NCBI GenBank assembly: GCA_965277895.1
Contig: CBDIDR010000001.1
Location: forward strand, 1,426,001 to 1,490,000
Reading direction: 5' to 3'
Source of the DNA: GCA-2862585 sp965277895
GTDB taxonomy: Bacteria > Bacteroidota > Bacteroidia > Flavobacteriales > UBA7312
Length of the DNA: 64,000 bases
Positions within the stretch are counted from its first letter, which is position 1. The number at the start of each line of letters is the position of its first letter. Below, piece after piece: positions 24,613 through 33,885 of this stretch. The notes under the pieces are model-generated. The model searched no databases. It had not been told where the DNA came from and saw only the letters and a program-made list of their open reading frames with translations. Made by a program: the position numbers and the translations under genes.

Positions 24613-26479
24613 AGGCGGTTCGTCTGTTTTCGGCTCTACCAGTTTCAGAATCGTTGGAAGCAATGGGTTTGGAGTCTCCAAAACCTTTATAAGTCATTCG
24701 ATTGGCAGCGATACCTTTATCGACTAAGAAGCTATAAACTTCTTTAGCTCTGTTTTCTGATAAGGTCAGATTATGCTCTTGAGAACCCACATTATCGGTA
24801 TGTCCTTCTATTTCTATGCTCAAGTCTCCGTTGTTTTGCATAAACTCTAAAAGTGTATTGAGTTCTACTTCAGACTCTTCTTTTAGACTGTAAGCGTCTG
24901 TATCAAAAAAGATGTTTTTAAGAACAACGGCATTACCTCTGTCCAAACGCTGAAGTGGTATATCTAGCCTTAAAGCTTGTAAGGCACTTTGGTCGTTCAG
25001 TTCAAAGTTCTCGGAATGGAATAAATAATCGTCTCTTGAAACATTAACGGCATATTTGGTGTTAGCGGGTAAACAAGTGAATAATTCTCCTGTTTTGGTA
25101 TATGTAAAAGAGGATATCATTACTTCACCAGTAGCTAGATCAACAATTTCAATGTTTGCTTTTAGAGGGGTTTCGCTTTTAGCATCGTAAACTTTAGCTT
25201 TGACGTAAGCTACTTGCTGTGCTTGAAAATCCTCAGACAATTGAAACCAAAAAATATCTTCTTGACCGTAGCCTGATTTATCGGAAGCAAAATAAGCTGT
25301 TTTACCATCTGAGGCTACAATCAAACTATTTTCTACTCCATGCGTGTTTATAGGGTAACCCAAATTAATGGGACGTTGCCAATTGGCCGCAGGGTAATTT
25401 CTACGACTCATAAACAAATCAAAGTCGCCCATTCCTGGATGTCCGTTTGAGGCAAAATATAGGGTTTGATTATCGGTGTGAATAAAGGGCGACATTTCGT
25501 CAAACTCAGTGTTAATAGTAGCACCTAAATTCACTGGTTTTGAAAAAGTACCCTTTTCAGTAAGTACACTTTTCCAAATGTCCATATTGCCATAACCTCC
25601 TGGTCGATTACTGACAAAATATAATTCTCTGCCATCTGGAGAAATGGTAGGTTGAGAATCCCAATGTTTACTGTTTATACTCGGACCTATATTTCTAGAT
25701 TCCGACCAAACGCCATCGCGTTTAAAACTGATATATATATCACATCTTCCCATACCGTCTTCCCTATCGCAAGCGGTGAAGAAAAGCACCTTACCGTTGG
25801 GTGCTAAACATTGTGCTCCTTCATTTCCAAAAGTGTTGACTGTTCCCATATTCTGAGCTGATGCCCATTTGCCATCTATCAAGGTGCTTTGGTAAAAATC
25901 TTCTGATACTACATTATTCTGATGCGGTCCTCTTCTAGTAATGACAAAAAGCTGTCCGTCAGCCGAAATACTGGGTAGATACTCTTCCCACTCACTGTTT
26001 ATCCCTTCTCCCATATTCTTAAAGTCGAAGTCCACAGGATTATTAATAGCTTCGATGGCAAACTCACAGTTTTTGAGGTGATGTTTGGCTGAATTAACTT
26101 TTTTGCCATTCTGATTTTTAAATCCTAAAAAATGGGTGAAAGCTCGTTTTGCCTCCAAATAATTAGCAACACTCATATATAGTGTTCCTACTTTCCAATA
26201 TCCCCAAGCGTTTTCTGGACTATTATCGGAAAGCCCTTTAAGATAGTGTTCTATGGCTTCCTCTGTTTTACCTGCTTCTTCTTTAATTTGTCCTAATAAG
26301 AGGTATGGTTGTAAAAAGTTAGGGTCTTGCTTTATTGCCGACAAGGCAAATTCAGTGGCTTTATCATCATTACTTTCTTGAAAAAATTCAATGGATTTGG
26401 CATAGGCTTTTTTGGCTTTGGTAGTGTTCTGTCCAAAGAGTACAAAAGGCGTAAAAAGTAAAAGAAAAATGTATTTCAT
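24599..26479 (-). CDS. OmpA-family protein with TPR and PD40 propeller (second PorE-like)
   Basis: About 626 residues from the ATG at 26479 (MKYIFLLLFTPFVLFGQ, a clean signal peptide); the ATG at 26491 adds four residues. TPR helices lie at about 20-140, PD40 blades at about 155-420 (YLPSISADGQLFVITRR, QPTISPDGRELYFVSNRPGG, TLYFASNGHPGMGDFDLF), a CRD-like domain at about 425-515 and OmpA at about 520-625 with EGHTDNVGSQEHNLTLSENRA and NRRTAFRIK. The order of domains is the same as in the protein encoded at 6642-8693, so they are paralogues; here there is no separate TPR gene, and the gene closes a long operon after queE. Confidence 0.88.
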   Translation of the reverse strand: MKYIFLLLFTPFVLFGQNTTKAKKAYAKSIEFFQESNDDKATEFALSAIKQDPNFLQPYLLLGQIKEEAGKTEEAIEHYLKGLSDNSPENAWGYWKVGTLYMSVANYLEAKRAFTHFLGFKNQNGKKVNSAKHHLKNCEFAIEAINNPVDFDFKNMGEGINSEWEEYLPSISADGQLFVITRRGPHQNNVVSEDFYQSTLIDGKWASAQNMGTVNTFGNEGAQCLAPNGKVLFFTACDREDGMGRCDIYISFKRDGVWSESRNIGPSINSKHWDSQPTISPDGRELYFVSNRPGGYGNMDIWKSVLTEKGTFSKPVNLGATINTEFDEMSPFIHTDNQTLYFASNGHPGMGDFDLFMSRRNYPAANWQRPINLGYPINTHGVENSLIVASDGKTAYFASDKSGYGQEDIFWFQLSEDFQAQQVAYVKAKVYDAKSETPLKANIEIVDLATGEVMISSFTYTKTGELFTCLPANTKYAVNVSRDDYLFHSENFELNDQSALQALRLDIPLQRLDRGNAVVLKNIFFDTDAYSLKEESEVELNTLLEFMQNNGDLSIEIEGHTDNVGSQEHNLTLSENRAKEVYSFLVDKGIAANRMTYKGFGDSKPIASNDSETGRAENRRTAFRIK

Positions 26480-26494
26480 GATGTCATTCAAGCT

Positions 26495-27127
26495 TTAAGG
26501 AATACCCATGTATTTGTGCGTCTGCAAAGATATATTCCATTCAGGGTTATTCATAACGTAATCAATGATTTTAGGCATCATCTCTTTTTCTTTGCTCCAC
26601 TCTGGCTGAAGAAATAATTTACAGTTGTCGTGGCATTGCTCAGAAAATTCCTCTGCCCACTTAAAGTCATTTAAGTTGTATACTATTACTTTTAACTCAT
26701 CAGCTAAAGGAATTATTGCTTTTTGTGGGGGGCTATTTTTTTTGGGAGAAAGGCAAATCCAATCAAACCTTCCCGATAGCGGATAAGCTCCTGAAGTTTC
26801 AATATGAACGCTAATACCGTTCTTGTTGAGTAATTCTGTCAGTGGTCCCATGTCCCACATCAAAGGTTCTCCTCCTGTAATAACTACCGTTTTGGCAGGG
26901 GTAGATTGTACATTAGTCAACATATCGTCAATATGCGTGGGAGGGTGTAAATTGGCATCCCAGCTTTCTTTAACATCGCACCAGTGGCAACCAACATCAC
27001 ATCCTCCAATTCTTAAGAAAAAGGCAGGAGTACCTGAATAATGCCCTTCGCCTTGAACGGTATAAAAGGCTTCCATAAGTGGAAGCATCAGTCCTTTATC
27101 AACTAATGTTTGTTGTTCTTTATTCAT
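26495..27127 (-). CDS. queE: 7-carboxy-7-deazaguanine synthase
   Basis: A 210-residue radical SAM enzyme of queuosine biosynthesis that rearranges carboxy-tetrahydropterin. The cluster motif C-x3-C-x2-C is at Cys43, Cys47 and Cys50 (GGCDVGCHWCD); the opening EAFYTVQGEGHYSGTPAFF is diagnostic; GGEP follows. The substrate-contact ETSG motif and a short C-terminus (QTHKYMGIP) match the family. It overlaps folD by 4 bases (ATGA), consistent with a folate/pterin-linked operon. No other queuosine gene is seen in the window. Confidence 0.95.
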   Translation of the reverse strand: MNKEQQTLVDKGLMLPLMEAFYTVQGEGHYSGTPAFFLRIGGCDVGCHWCDVKESWDANLHPPTHIDDMLTNVQSTPAKTVVITGGEPLMWDMGPLTELLNKNGISVHIETSGAYPLSGRFDWICLSPKKNSPPQKAIIPLADELKVIVYNLNDFKWAEEFSEQCHDNCKLFLQPEWSKEKEMMPKIIDYVMNNPEWNISLQTHKYMGIP

Positions 27128-28002
27128 ACATCAAAGCCATTAACTGCACTGAGTGTATTCTTTAAAAGCATGGCAATGGTCATTGGTCCTACTCCACCAG
27201 GTACAGGGGTAATAAAGCTTGATTTATCGGCTACCGCTGTATAGTCAACGTCGCCTTTGAGCTTCCATCCGCTTTTGGTTTTATCAGATTTTACTCGTGT
27301 AATACCTACATCAATAACGGTAGCTCCTTCTTTCACCATATCTGCAGTAACGTATTCTGGGCGACCGAGTGCTACAATAAGAATATCAGCCGATTGGCAA
27401 ATTTCTTTGAGGTTCTTTGTTCTGCTGTGAGTAAGGGTTACCGTACAATTTCCTGGATAGGAATTTCTAGCCATAAGAATACTCATAGGCAAGCCAACAA
27501 TATTGCTTCTGCCGATTACTACACAATGCTTTGCCTCTGTTTCTATCTTGTAACGCTTGATAAGTTCAATGATTCCAGCTGGGGTGGCGGGTAAAAATGT
27601 AGGAATATTCAAAGTCATTTTACCTACATTTTCTGGGTGAAAGCCATCAACGTCTTTTGAGGGATAAATGGCTTTGGTAACGCTTAACTCATCTATGTGT
27701 TTAGGCAATGGCAATTGTACAATTAGACCGTCTATATTATCATTTTGATTGATTTTTTCAACCTCAGCAATCAACTGCTCTTGAGATATGCTATCATCTA
27801 ATCGAATAAGTGTGGAGTCAAAACCTACTTTCTCACAGGCACGTACTTTTGCCCCAACATAGGTTTCACTTGCTCCGTCATTACCCACTAGTATAGCTGC
27901 TAAATGGGGTTTTTTCTTACCTTCTTTGAGCATATGTTCCACTTGTACTGCAATCTCTTGCTGTATGTCTAGTGAAGTTTGTTTACCGTCTAATAATTGC
28001 AT
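27124..28002 (-). CDS. folD: Methylenetetrahydrofolate dehydrogenase/cyclohydrolase
   Basis: 292 residues of bifunctional FolD, converting 5,10-methylene-THF to 10-formyl-THF. Visible are ASETYVGAKVRACEKVGF (with catalytic Tyr and Lys), GLIVQLPLPKHI, the DVDGFHPEN loop, the dinucleotide site VVIGRSNIVGLPM, and PVPGGVGPMTIAMLLKNT near the end. The length is usual. It overlaps queE and follows ffh by 15 bases inside the long minus-strand operon. Confidence 0.96.
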   Translation of the reverse strand: MQLLDGKQTSLDIQQEIAVQVEHMLKEGKKKPHLAAILVGNDGASETYVGAKVRACEKVGFDSTLIRLDDSISQEQLIAEVEKINQNDNIDGLIVQLPLPKHIDELSVTKAIYPSKDVDGFHPENVGKMTLNIPTFLPATPAGIIELIKRYKIETEAKHCVVIGRSNIVGLPMSILMARNSYPGNCTVTLTHSRTKNLKEICQSADILIVALGRPEYVTADMVKEGATVIDVGITRVKSDKTKSGWKLKGDVDYTAVADKSSFITPVPGGVGPMTIAMLLKNTLSAVNGFDV

Positions 28003-28017
28003 AGTGTTAAGCCTGTA

Positions 28018-29364
28018 TTACATTCTTGGCATTCCACCGCCATTGTTTTTCATCATCTGCATCATCTGCTTTGCTCCGCCGCCTTGCATCATCTTCATCA
28101 TTTTGCCCATCTGACCAAATTGCTTTATCAATTGATTAACTTCTTGAATAGATGTTCCGCTGCCGTTAGCAATACGCTTTCTTCGACTACCATTCAATAG
28201 TTTAGGATTGCTTCTTTCTTCTAATGTCATGGATTTAATCATGGCTTCTATTCCCTTAAATGCATCGTCATCAATATCTACACCTTTAAGTGCTTTGCCC
28301 ATGCCAGGAATCATACCCATTAAATCTTTCATGTTACCCATCTTTTTAATTTGCTGAATCTGCTTTAAGAAATCGTCAAAACCAAATTGGTTTTTAGCAA
28401 TTTTCTTTTGCACTTTTCGAGCTTCTTCCTCATCAAATTGTTGCTGAGCTCTTTCAACAAGAGAGATAACGTCTCCCATTCCCAAAATACGACTTGCCAT
28501 TCGTTCTGGGTGAAAAACATCGAGACCATCCATCTTTTCACTTGTTCCAATGAATTTAATGGGTTTATCGACAACTGAACGAATAGTTAGGGCTGCACCA
28601 CCTCTAGTATCCCCATCGAGCTTGGTCAATACTACACCGTCAAAATTTAGCTTCTCATTAAAGGCCTTAGCAGTATTTACGGCATCCTGACCAGTCATTG
28701 AGTCTACCACAAATAGTATTTCACTAGGATTAATGGCTGATTTTACGTCAGCTATTTCGTTCATCATCTGCTCATCTATAGCTAAACGACCAGCAGTATC
28801 TACAATAACGACATTATTATTGTTTGACTTAGCAAACTTAATAGCGTTTTGGGCTATCTCTACTGGATTTTTATTTTCTACTTCCTTGTACACTTCTACA
28901 CCCACTTGCTCTGCCAAAACGCCTAATTGGTCGATAGCGGCTGGTCTGTAGACATCACAAGCTACCAAAAGGGGTTTCTTATTGTATTTTCCCTTGAGGT
29001 GTAAGGCTAGTTTACCAGAAAAGGTGGTTTTACCAGAACCTTGTAGTCCGGCTACTAGAATTACGGACGGATTGCTTTGTATATTTATCTCTGAATGTGA
29101 ACTGCCCATTAATTCGGTCAATTCATCTTTCATGATTTTGGTTAGTAACTGTCCAGGTTCTACTGCTGTGAGCACCTTCTGACCCATAGCCTTCTCCTTG
29201 ACGTTGTTTGTGAAGTTTTTGGCTGTTTTAAAATCAACATCGGCCGTTAATAGAGCCTTTCTGATTTCTTTCATCGTCTGAGCAACGTTGATTTCCGAAA
29301 TACTTCCTTGACCTTTAAGAACCTTAAAGGCTTTTTCTAATTTTTCTGATAAATTTTCAAACAT
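28018..29364 (-). CDS. ffh: Signal recognition particle protein Ffh
   Basis: 448 residues; binds 4.5S RNA and signal sequences at the ribosome. The N-domain (MFENLSEKLEKAFKVLKGQG) is followed by the G-domain with P-loop GLQGSGKTT, DVYRPAAIDQL, DTAGRL and TKLDGDTRGGAAL, then the M-domain ending in a Met/Gly-rich tail (MMKMMQGGGAKQMMQMM). Its receptor FtsY is also in this window, at 48884-49834. It is separated from argS by 5 bases. Confidence 0.96.
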   Translation of the reverse strand: MFENLSEKLEKAFKVLKGQGSISEINVAQTMKEIRKALLTADVDFKTAKNFTNNVKEKAMGQKVLTAVEPGQLLTKIMKDELTELMGSSHSEINIQSNPSVILVAGLQGSGKTTFSGKLALHLKGKYNKKPLLVACDVYRPAAIDQLGVLAEQVGVEVYKEVENKNPVEIAQNAIKFAKSNNNNVVIVDTAGRLAIDEQMMNEIADVKSAINPSEILFVVDSMTGQDAVNTAKAFNEKLNFDGVVLTKLDGDTRGGAALTIRSVVDKPIKFIGTSEKMDGLDVFHPERMASRILGMGDVISLVERAQQQFDEEEARKVQKKIAKNQFGFDDFLKQIQQIKKMGNMKDLMGMIPGMGKALKGVDIDDDAFKGIEAMIKSMTLEERSNPKLLNGSRRKRIANGSGTSIQEVNQLIKQFGQMGKMMKMMQGGGAKQMMQMMKNNGGGMPRM

Positions 29365-29369
29365 ATCTT

Positions 29370-31142
29370 TTACATTCTATCGGGTACATTAACCCCTAAT
29401 AATTTCATTCCTGTTTTACTCACTCGACCTACCAACTCACACAAGGCAATTCTAAAGGCCATTTGATTTTGGTCTTCACCTATCAAAATAGGTACGTTCT
29501 GATAAAAGCCATTGAATTCCTTTACCAAATCGTAAATGTAATTGGCAATGAGTGCTGGGCTATACGAGTTTGCTGCTTCTTGAATGGTTACTGGAAAATC
29601 ATTTAAAATCTTAATGATTTGCTTTTCCTTATCTAACAACTCTAAGTTTTCTGTAGTAAATAAAGCCTCCTTATTGTACTTCGTAAGGATGGTTTGTATA
29701 CGTGCATGAGTGTATTGTATAAATGGTCCTGTATTCCCATTAAAATCAATGGATTCTTGTGGGTCAAAAAGCATACGCTTCTTAGGATCTACTTTAAGCA
29801 TAAAATACTTTAGTGCTCCCATACCAATGTTTTCATACAAGGCATTAGCTTCTTCAACGTCCATGCCGTCTAATTTTCCTAATTCCTGAGCTATTTCTTT
29901 GGCAGAGTCTACCATTTCCTTCATAAGGTCATCAGCGTCTACAACTGTACCTTCTCTTGACTTCATTTTTCCTGATGGTAAGTCCACCATTCCATAGGAT
30001 AAATGGTAACAGTTTTTTGCCCAATCGTAGCCTAGCTTATCCAGTATTAGAAATAAGACTTTAAAATGATAGTCTTGCTCATTTCCTACTGTATATGCCA
30101 TATGAGAAAAGGCAAAATCATCGTATCGCTGTATGGCTGTTCCTATATCTTGAGTCATGTACACAGCCGTACCGTCTGAACGAAGTAGTATTTTTTCATC
30201 TAGACCTTCATCGGTGAGGTCTATCCAAACCGAACCATCGTCTTTCTTGTGAAATGTTTCTTTTTCTAAACCTTCTTCTATAACTTTTTTCCCAAGAAGG
30301 TAAGTGTCACTTTCGTAATAGTTTTTGTCAAACTCTACTCCCATTCTCTTGTAGGTGTGAGAAAAGCCATCGTAAACCCACGAATTCATTTTTTCCCAAA
30401 GTGTAATCACCTCTTTATCTTTTGCTTCCCATTTTCGCAATAAGTCTTGTGCTTTCTTGAATAGAGGTGCTTCTTTTTCAGCATCTTCTTTACTCATTCC
30501 TTGACCTACTAACTCTTCTTGCTCAGCTCTGTAATGCTTATCAAAGATAACATAGTACTTACCTACAAAATGATCGCCTTTCATACCTGTACTGTCCGGC
30601 GTTTCATTATTACCGAACTCTAACCAAGCAATCATAGATTTACAAATGTGTATTCCTCTATCATTGATGATTTGAACTTTCTTTACGTTCTTTCCAGACG
30701 CTTCTAAGATTTCTGCAAGCGAATTACCTAAAAGGATATTTCTTATGTGACCCAAATGAAGGGGTTTATTTGTATTTGGCGATGAAAATTCTACTAGATG
30801 TGTTGGGGCATCTTCAGCGACATCTACTGTTCCATAGTTGGCTTGCTCATATGCTGACTGAAACTGAGATAACCAATAGGAATTATCTATGGTAAGATTT
30901 AGAAATCCTTTAACCGAATTAAAGTCTGATACTAAGGCAACATTTTCTTTTAGGTACTCTCCAATAAGATCTGCTGTTTGCTCTGGCGACTTTTTTGAGG
31001 CTCTCAACAATGGAAATACCACTAGAGTGATATCACCCTCAAACTCTTTTCTGGTCTTTTGAAACTGTATGGTTTGATTATCTGCCTGAAACAGTTCTTT
31101 AATTGCTTGTTCAACAACGGTATGTAGCTTTTGCTCTATCAT
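29370..31142 (-). CDS. argS: Arginyl-tRNA synthetase
   Basis: A 590-residue class I synthetase. The HIGH-type motif is in SPNTNKPLHLGHIRNILLG; the KMSKS equivalent is KMKSREGTVV; the C-terminal DALR anticodon domain is present (ARIQTILTKYN, then YIYDLVKEFNGFYQNVPIL). I place the start at ATG 31142, overlapping the ctlX stop in an ATGA; the frame is open 19 codons further, but these read through ctlX. Its position behind two arginine/guanidine-acting hydrolases links charging and turnover of arginine in one operon. Confidence 0.95.
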   Translation of the reverse strand: MIEQKLHTVVEQAIKELFQADNQTIQFQKTRKEFEGDITLVVFPLLRASKKSPEQTADLIGEYLKENVALVSDFNSVKGFLNLTIDNSYWLSQFQSAYEQANYGTVDVAEDAPTHLVEFSSPNTNKPLHLGHIRNILLGNSLAEILEASGKNVKKVQIINDRGIHICKSMIAWLEFGNNETPDSTGMKGDHFVGKYYVIFDKHYRAEQEELVGQGMSKEDAEKEAPLFKKAQDLLRKWEAKDKEVITLWEKMNSWVYDGFSHTYKRMGVEFDKNYYESDTYLLGKKVIEEGLEKETFHKKDDGSVWIDLTDEGLDEKILLRSDGTAVYMTQDIGTAIQRYDDFAFSHMAYTVGNEQDYHFKVLFLILDKLGYDWAKNCYHLSYGMVDLPSGKMKSREGTVVDADDLMKEMVDSAKEIAQELGKLDGMDVEEANALYENIGMGALKYFMLKVDPKKRMLFDPQESIDFNGNTGPFIQYTHARIQTILTKYNKEALFTTENLELLDKEKQIIKILNDFPVTIQEAANSYSPALIANYIYDLVKEFNGFYQNVPILIGEDQNQMAFRIALCELVGRVSKTGMKLLGVNVPDRM

Positions 31143-32074
31143 TTTGTTTGAGGTAAAAATATTTCCGCCATCATGCATCGTGCACTTCCTCCACCACAAG
31201 CCTCAATAGTGTCTAAAGAACTGTGAATGATAGGGCAATGCTTTTCTATTTTTTCTATTTGATTTTTATCCAAACTGATGTATGCCGATTTTGACATGAC
31301 AAGGTAAGGTTTATCCCCCATTACTTGCAACATATTGCCTGCAAAATGTTCTTTTTGTTCTTCGGAGATTTCTATAATTTCTTTATTGGTACGTTCTAAA
31401 CTTTCAATTACATGTGTACGCTCTTCAATTTGATCAATAGTATCTAAACAGATTACTACAAAATCATTAGCAACACACATCATCACATTGGTATGGTAAA
31501 TAGGCAAACGCTCTTCTCCAACATTTTGGTAGGCATTAAAGCAAACAGGCGTATAATCAAACTCATCGCAAAACTGCAATACAGCTTGCTCATCTGTACG
31601 TATGGAAATGGCTGCGTAGCAAATTTTATTCTCTCTGTCGAGAATCATACTGCCGGTGCCTTCTAAAAATTTATCGTGCTCTTCAAATTCAGTGAAATCT
31701 TTTATTTCATCGATGTGAAAGCCGTAATCGTCTACTAGAGTATCAAAAATATCTTCACGGCGTTCTGCTCGTCTATTACTAGCACACATAGGATACAAAC
31801 CTATTTTGCCATCATTGTGAAAGGATACCCAATTGTTTGGAAAAATCGAGTCGGGTGTATCCGGCGACCCTGTGTCTTTTACAACAATAACGTTTACACC
31901 GTGCGAACGTAGTTTATCAACAAATTTCGTAAACTCAGATAATGCTTTTTCCTGTGTTCCTTCAGGGGATAAACCGTCTATGACTTTCTGATAATAGTTA
32001 TTTTCAGCCGTTTCTTCGTTAAAACGAAAACTTACAGGCTCTATCATCATTATATGTTTGGTAATTTGACTCAT
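31139..32074 (-). CDS. ctlX: CtlX-like guanidine-modifying hydrolase
   Basis: 311 residues from ATG 32074. A pentein-fold enzyme of the arginine deiminase superfamily: DSIFPNNWVSFH, LEGTGSMILD, the YHTNVMM His motif and the catalytic Cys in GGGSARCMMAEIF. These forms match the group annotated as citrulline utilisation hydrolase CtlX/arginine deiminase-related. The true substrate is uncertain. An ATGA overlap joins it to the DDAH-like gene upstream and to argS downstream. The nine codons before this ATG lie within the upstream gene and are not used. Confidence 0.85.
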   Translation of the reverse strand: MSQITKHIMMIEPVSFRFNEETAENNYYQKVIDGLSPEGTQEKALSEFTKFVDKLRSHGVNVIVVKDTGSPDTPDSIFPNNWVSFHNDGKIGLYPMCASNRRAERREDIFDTLVDDYGFHIDEIKDFTEFEEHDKFLEGTGSMILDRENKICYAAISIRTDEQAVLQFCDEFDYTPVCFNAYQNVGEERLPIYHTNVMMCVANDFVVICLDTIDQIEERTHVIESLERTNKEIIEISEEQKEHFAGNMLQVMGDKPYLVMSKSAYISLDKNQIEKIEKHCPIIHSSLDTIEACGGGSARCMMAEIFLPQTK

Positions 32075-32985
32075 ACTCTTCGTAGTGGTAATGTGGAACA
32101 ACGTAATAGTCCTTCCATTTTAGATATTTCGGCATAGGGCACTTCTTCAACGGTAAAGCCCCTTTTTCTTAGCTCATCATTTAATCGATTAAAGCCTTTT
32201 TCGGAAATAATGACTTCAGGCGATATGGAAAATATATTGGAGTTCATCTGATACATTTCGTCTTGTGATATAAAGATGATGTTATCTTTTCCAAAGTAAT
32301 TGATTAAAAAATCAACATCAGATATATTCTTAAACCCTTCTTTGTAAACTATTGCTGAATGTTTACCGATTGGCTGAAAGCAGCAATCGAGGTGTAAGGC
32401 ATTTTCTTTAGGGTTATCATCAGATTTTTTTAGTTCAAAGCCCTTTAGTTGTTTATTTGGAAAGGTAGTTTGTAAAAATTCAATAGCTGCTTTATTGGTT
32501 CTTGCTACTTGATAGTTTTCAAAATCCTCAGTCTCTGAATAGCCTACAAATACATAGTCATTGCATAGCATCACATCTCCACCCTCAACCCTAGTGTTTT
32601 GTGGCATTTTGATTAGACTTCCTTCTCGAAATTGTGAATGTAAATAGCTTAATGCCTCTACTTCTTTTGACCTATCAGAAATAATATTTGGAACAATGAA
32701 TTTATCTTCAATTACAAAGCCAATATCTCGAGAAAAAATTTGGTTTAAAGAAGGTATATTTTCTGGACGATATACTTTTACTCCGTATTTGTTGAACACC
32801 TCAAGGACGGCATTCATTTCATTGGTGATGTTTTCCTGTGTTGGAAATAAGCCTTTAGCAACATATTCTCTAGACTTGGGGTCGTAACAATCTTCAATTT
32901 TTGGTGTGCCACCAAAATCATCTGGCAAACCCAAAACAACCGCCTCAAGTTTTGAGGTTTCATTATGTACATTTATCTCTAACAT
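32071..32985 (-). CDS. Dimethylarginine dimethylaminohydrolase/amidinotransferase-family protein
   Basis: 304 residues, a second pentein-fold guanidine-modifying enzyme. Candidate active-site motifs, numbered from the ATG at 32985, are SRDIG (Asp87), the EGGD loop (134-137), LHLDCCF (His198) and the nucleophile in LLRCSTLPLRR (Cys296). The arrangement fits DDAH-like hydrolases that release citrulline from (methyl)arginine; the amidinotransferase subgroup is an alternative. A TTG at 32988 precedes the ATG and is less likely. It is the first gene of a seven-gene operon, with a -7 element 17 bases upstream. Confidence 0.85.
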   Translation of the reverse strand: MLEINVHNETSKLEAVVLGLPDDFGGTPKIEDCYDPKSREYVAKGLFPTQENITNEMNAVLEVFNKYGVKVYRPENIPSLNQIFSRDIGFVIEDKFIVPNIISDRSKEVEALSYLHSQFREGSLIKMPQNTRVEGGDVMLCNDYVFVGYSETEDFENYQVARTNKAAIEFLQTTFPNKQLKGFELKKSDDNPKENALHLDCCFQPIGKHSAIVYKEGFKNISDVDFLINYFGKDNIIFISQDEMYQMNSNIFSISPEVIISEKGFNRLNDELRKRGFTVEEVPYAEISKMEGLLRCSTLPLRRV

Positions 32986-33002
32986 CAATAAAAATTGAAT
33001 GG

Positions 33003-33010
33003 CAAATTTA
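33003..33010 (-). promoter_or_regulatory. -7 promoter element TAAATTTG (minus strand)
   Basis: A perfect TAnnTTTG match on the minus strand, 17 bases before the ATG at 32985. It would drive the operon that runs from the DDAH-like gene to the OmpA gene at 24599. No comparable element was noticed between those genes, which overlap or are a few bases apart. Confidence 0.5.
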
Positions 33011-33061
33011 AATATAGTTTAGGGTTTAATAAAATCTTAATAGGGTTATTATTTACACCCA

Positions 33062-33079
33062 TAAATTTGAATATATTTG
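33062..33079 (+). promoter_or_regulatory. Tandem -7 elements TAAATTTG and TATATTTG
   Basis: Two perfect TAnnTTTG matches, at 33062-33069 and 33072-33079, ten bases apart, precede the GTG at 33099. They face away from the minus-strand element at 33003-33010, so the 110-base gap is a divergent promoter region. Two closely spaced start sites are possible. Confidence 0.5.
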
Positions 33080-33098
33080 GAAGGTATAAAATAAAGAC

Positions 33099-33878
33099 GT
33101 GGACCACCAATTTGTTACATATTCAGTAAAGGACAGAATAGGCTTTATAACCTTAGATAGAGCTGATAAACGAAATGCTTTAAACAGACAGTTAATTACT
33201 GAATTAAAAGAGCTTTTCGAACTGGCAGAAAAGGACGATAGTTGTAAAGTAATCGTTCTTCAAGCCAAAGGTAACGTTTTTAGTGCTGGTGCGGATTTGG
33301 AGTATCTTCAATCCTTACAATCTTTTTCTAGGGATGAAAATATAGCTGATTCAAACCATCTAATGGGCTTGTTTAAACAAATTTACTATTTAAAAAAGGT
33401 AGTTATTGCTAGTGTTCAAGGACATGCTATTGCTGGTGGATGTGGATTAGCAAGTGTATGCGATTTATCCATTGCTTCTGAATCGGCAAAGTTAGGTTAT
33501 TCGGAAGTGAAAATTGGTTTTATTCCAGCTATTGTTAGTGTATTTCTACTCAGGAAAATTGGCGAAGGGAAAACTAAAGAGCTGTTACTAACTGGAAAAA
33601 CAATTTCAGCACAACAAGCTACTGACATGGGACTGATTAACAGCTGTGTTCCAAAAGAAAATCTTCAGCAAAGCGTTATTAATTTAGCACAGAAATTATG
33701 TGAAACTGCCTCAGCAGATTCATTACGCTCTACGAAATTGATGTTGGCTGAAATGCAAAATCTTTCTCTTGATGAGGGCTTAGATTTAGCCGTAAATAAG
33801 AATGCAATGGCTAGGGAGAGTGAGGATTGCAAAAAGGGAATTGACGCTTTTTTGAACAAGAAAAATTTTAATTGGTAA
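33099..33878 (+). CDS. Enoyl-CoA hydratase/isomerase family protein
   Basis: 259 residues, crotonase fold, from a GTG start at 33099. It has DRIGFITLDRADKRNALN, the first oxyanion-hole segment VFSAGADLEYL, the second AIAGGCGLASVCDLSIA and a Glu in GYSEVKIGFIPA, followed by LTGKTISAQQATDMGLI and a short C-terminal helix. The G-x-I-P-A pattern resembles the methylglutaconyl-CoA hydratase group, so leucine or fatty-acid breakdown is possible; the substrate is not settled. Seven bases separate it from ftsK. Confidence 0.88.
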   Translation: MDHQFVTYSVKDRIGFITLDRADKRNALNRQLITELKELFELAEKDDSCKVIVLQAKGNVFSAGADLEYLQSLQSFSRDENIADSNHLMGLFKQIYYLKKVVIASVQGHAIAGGCGLASVCDLSIASESAKLGYSEVKIGFIPAIVSVFLLRKIGEGKTKELLLTGKTISAQQATDMGLINSCVPKENLQQSVINLAQKLCETASADSLRSTKLMLAEMQNLSLDEGLDLAVNKNAMARESEDCKKGIDAFLNKKNFNW

Positions 33879-33885
33879 AACGCTC

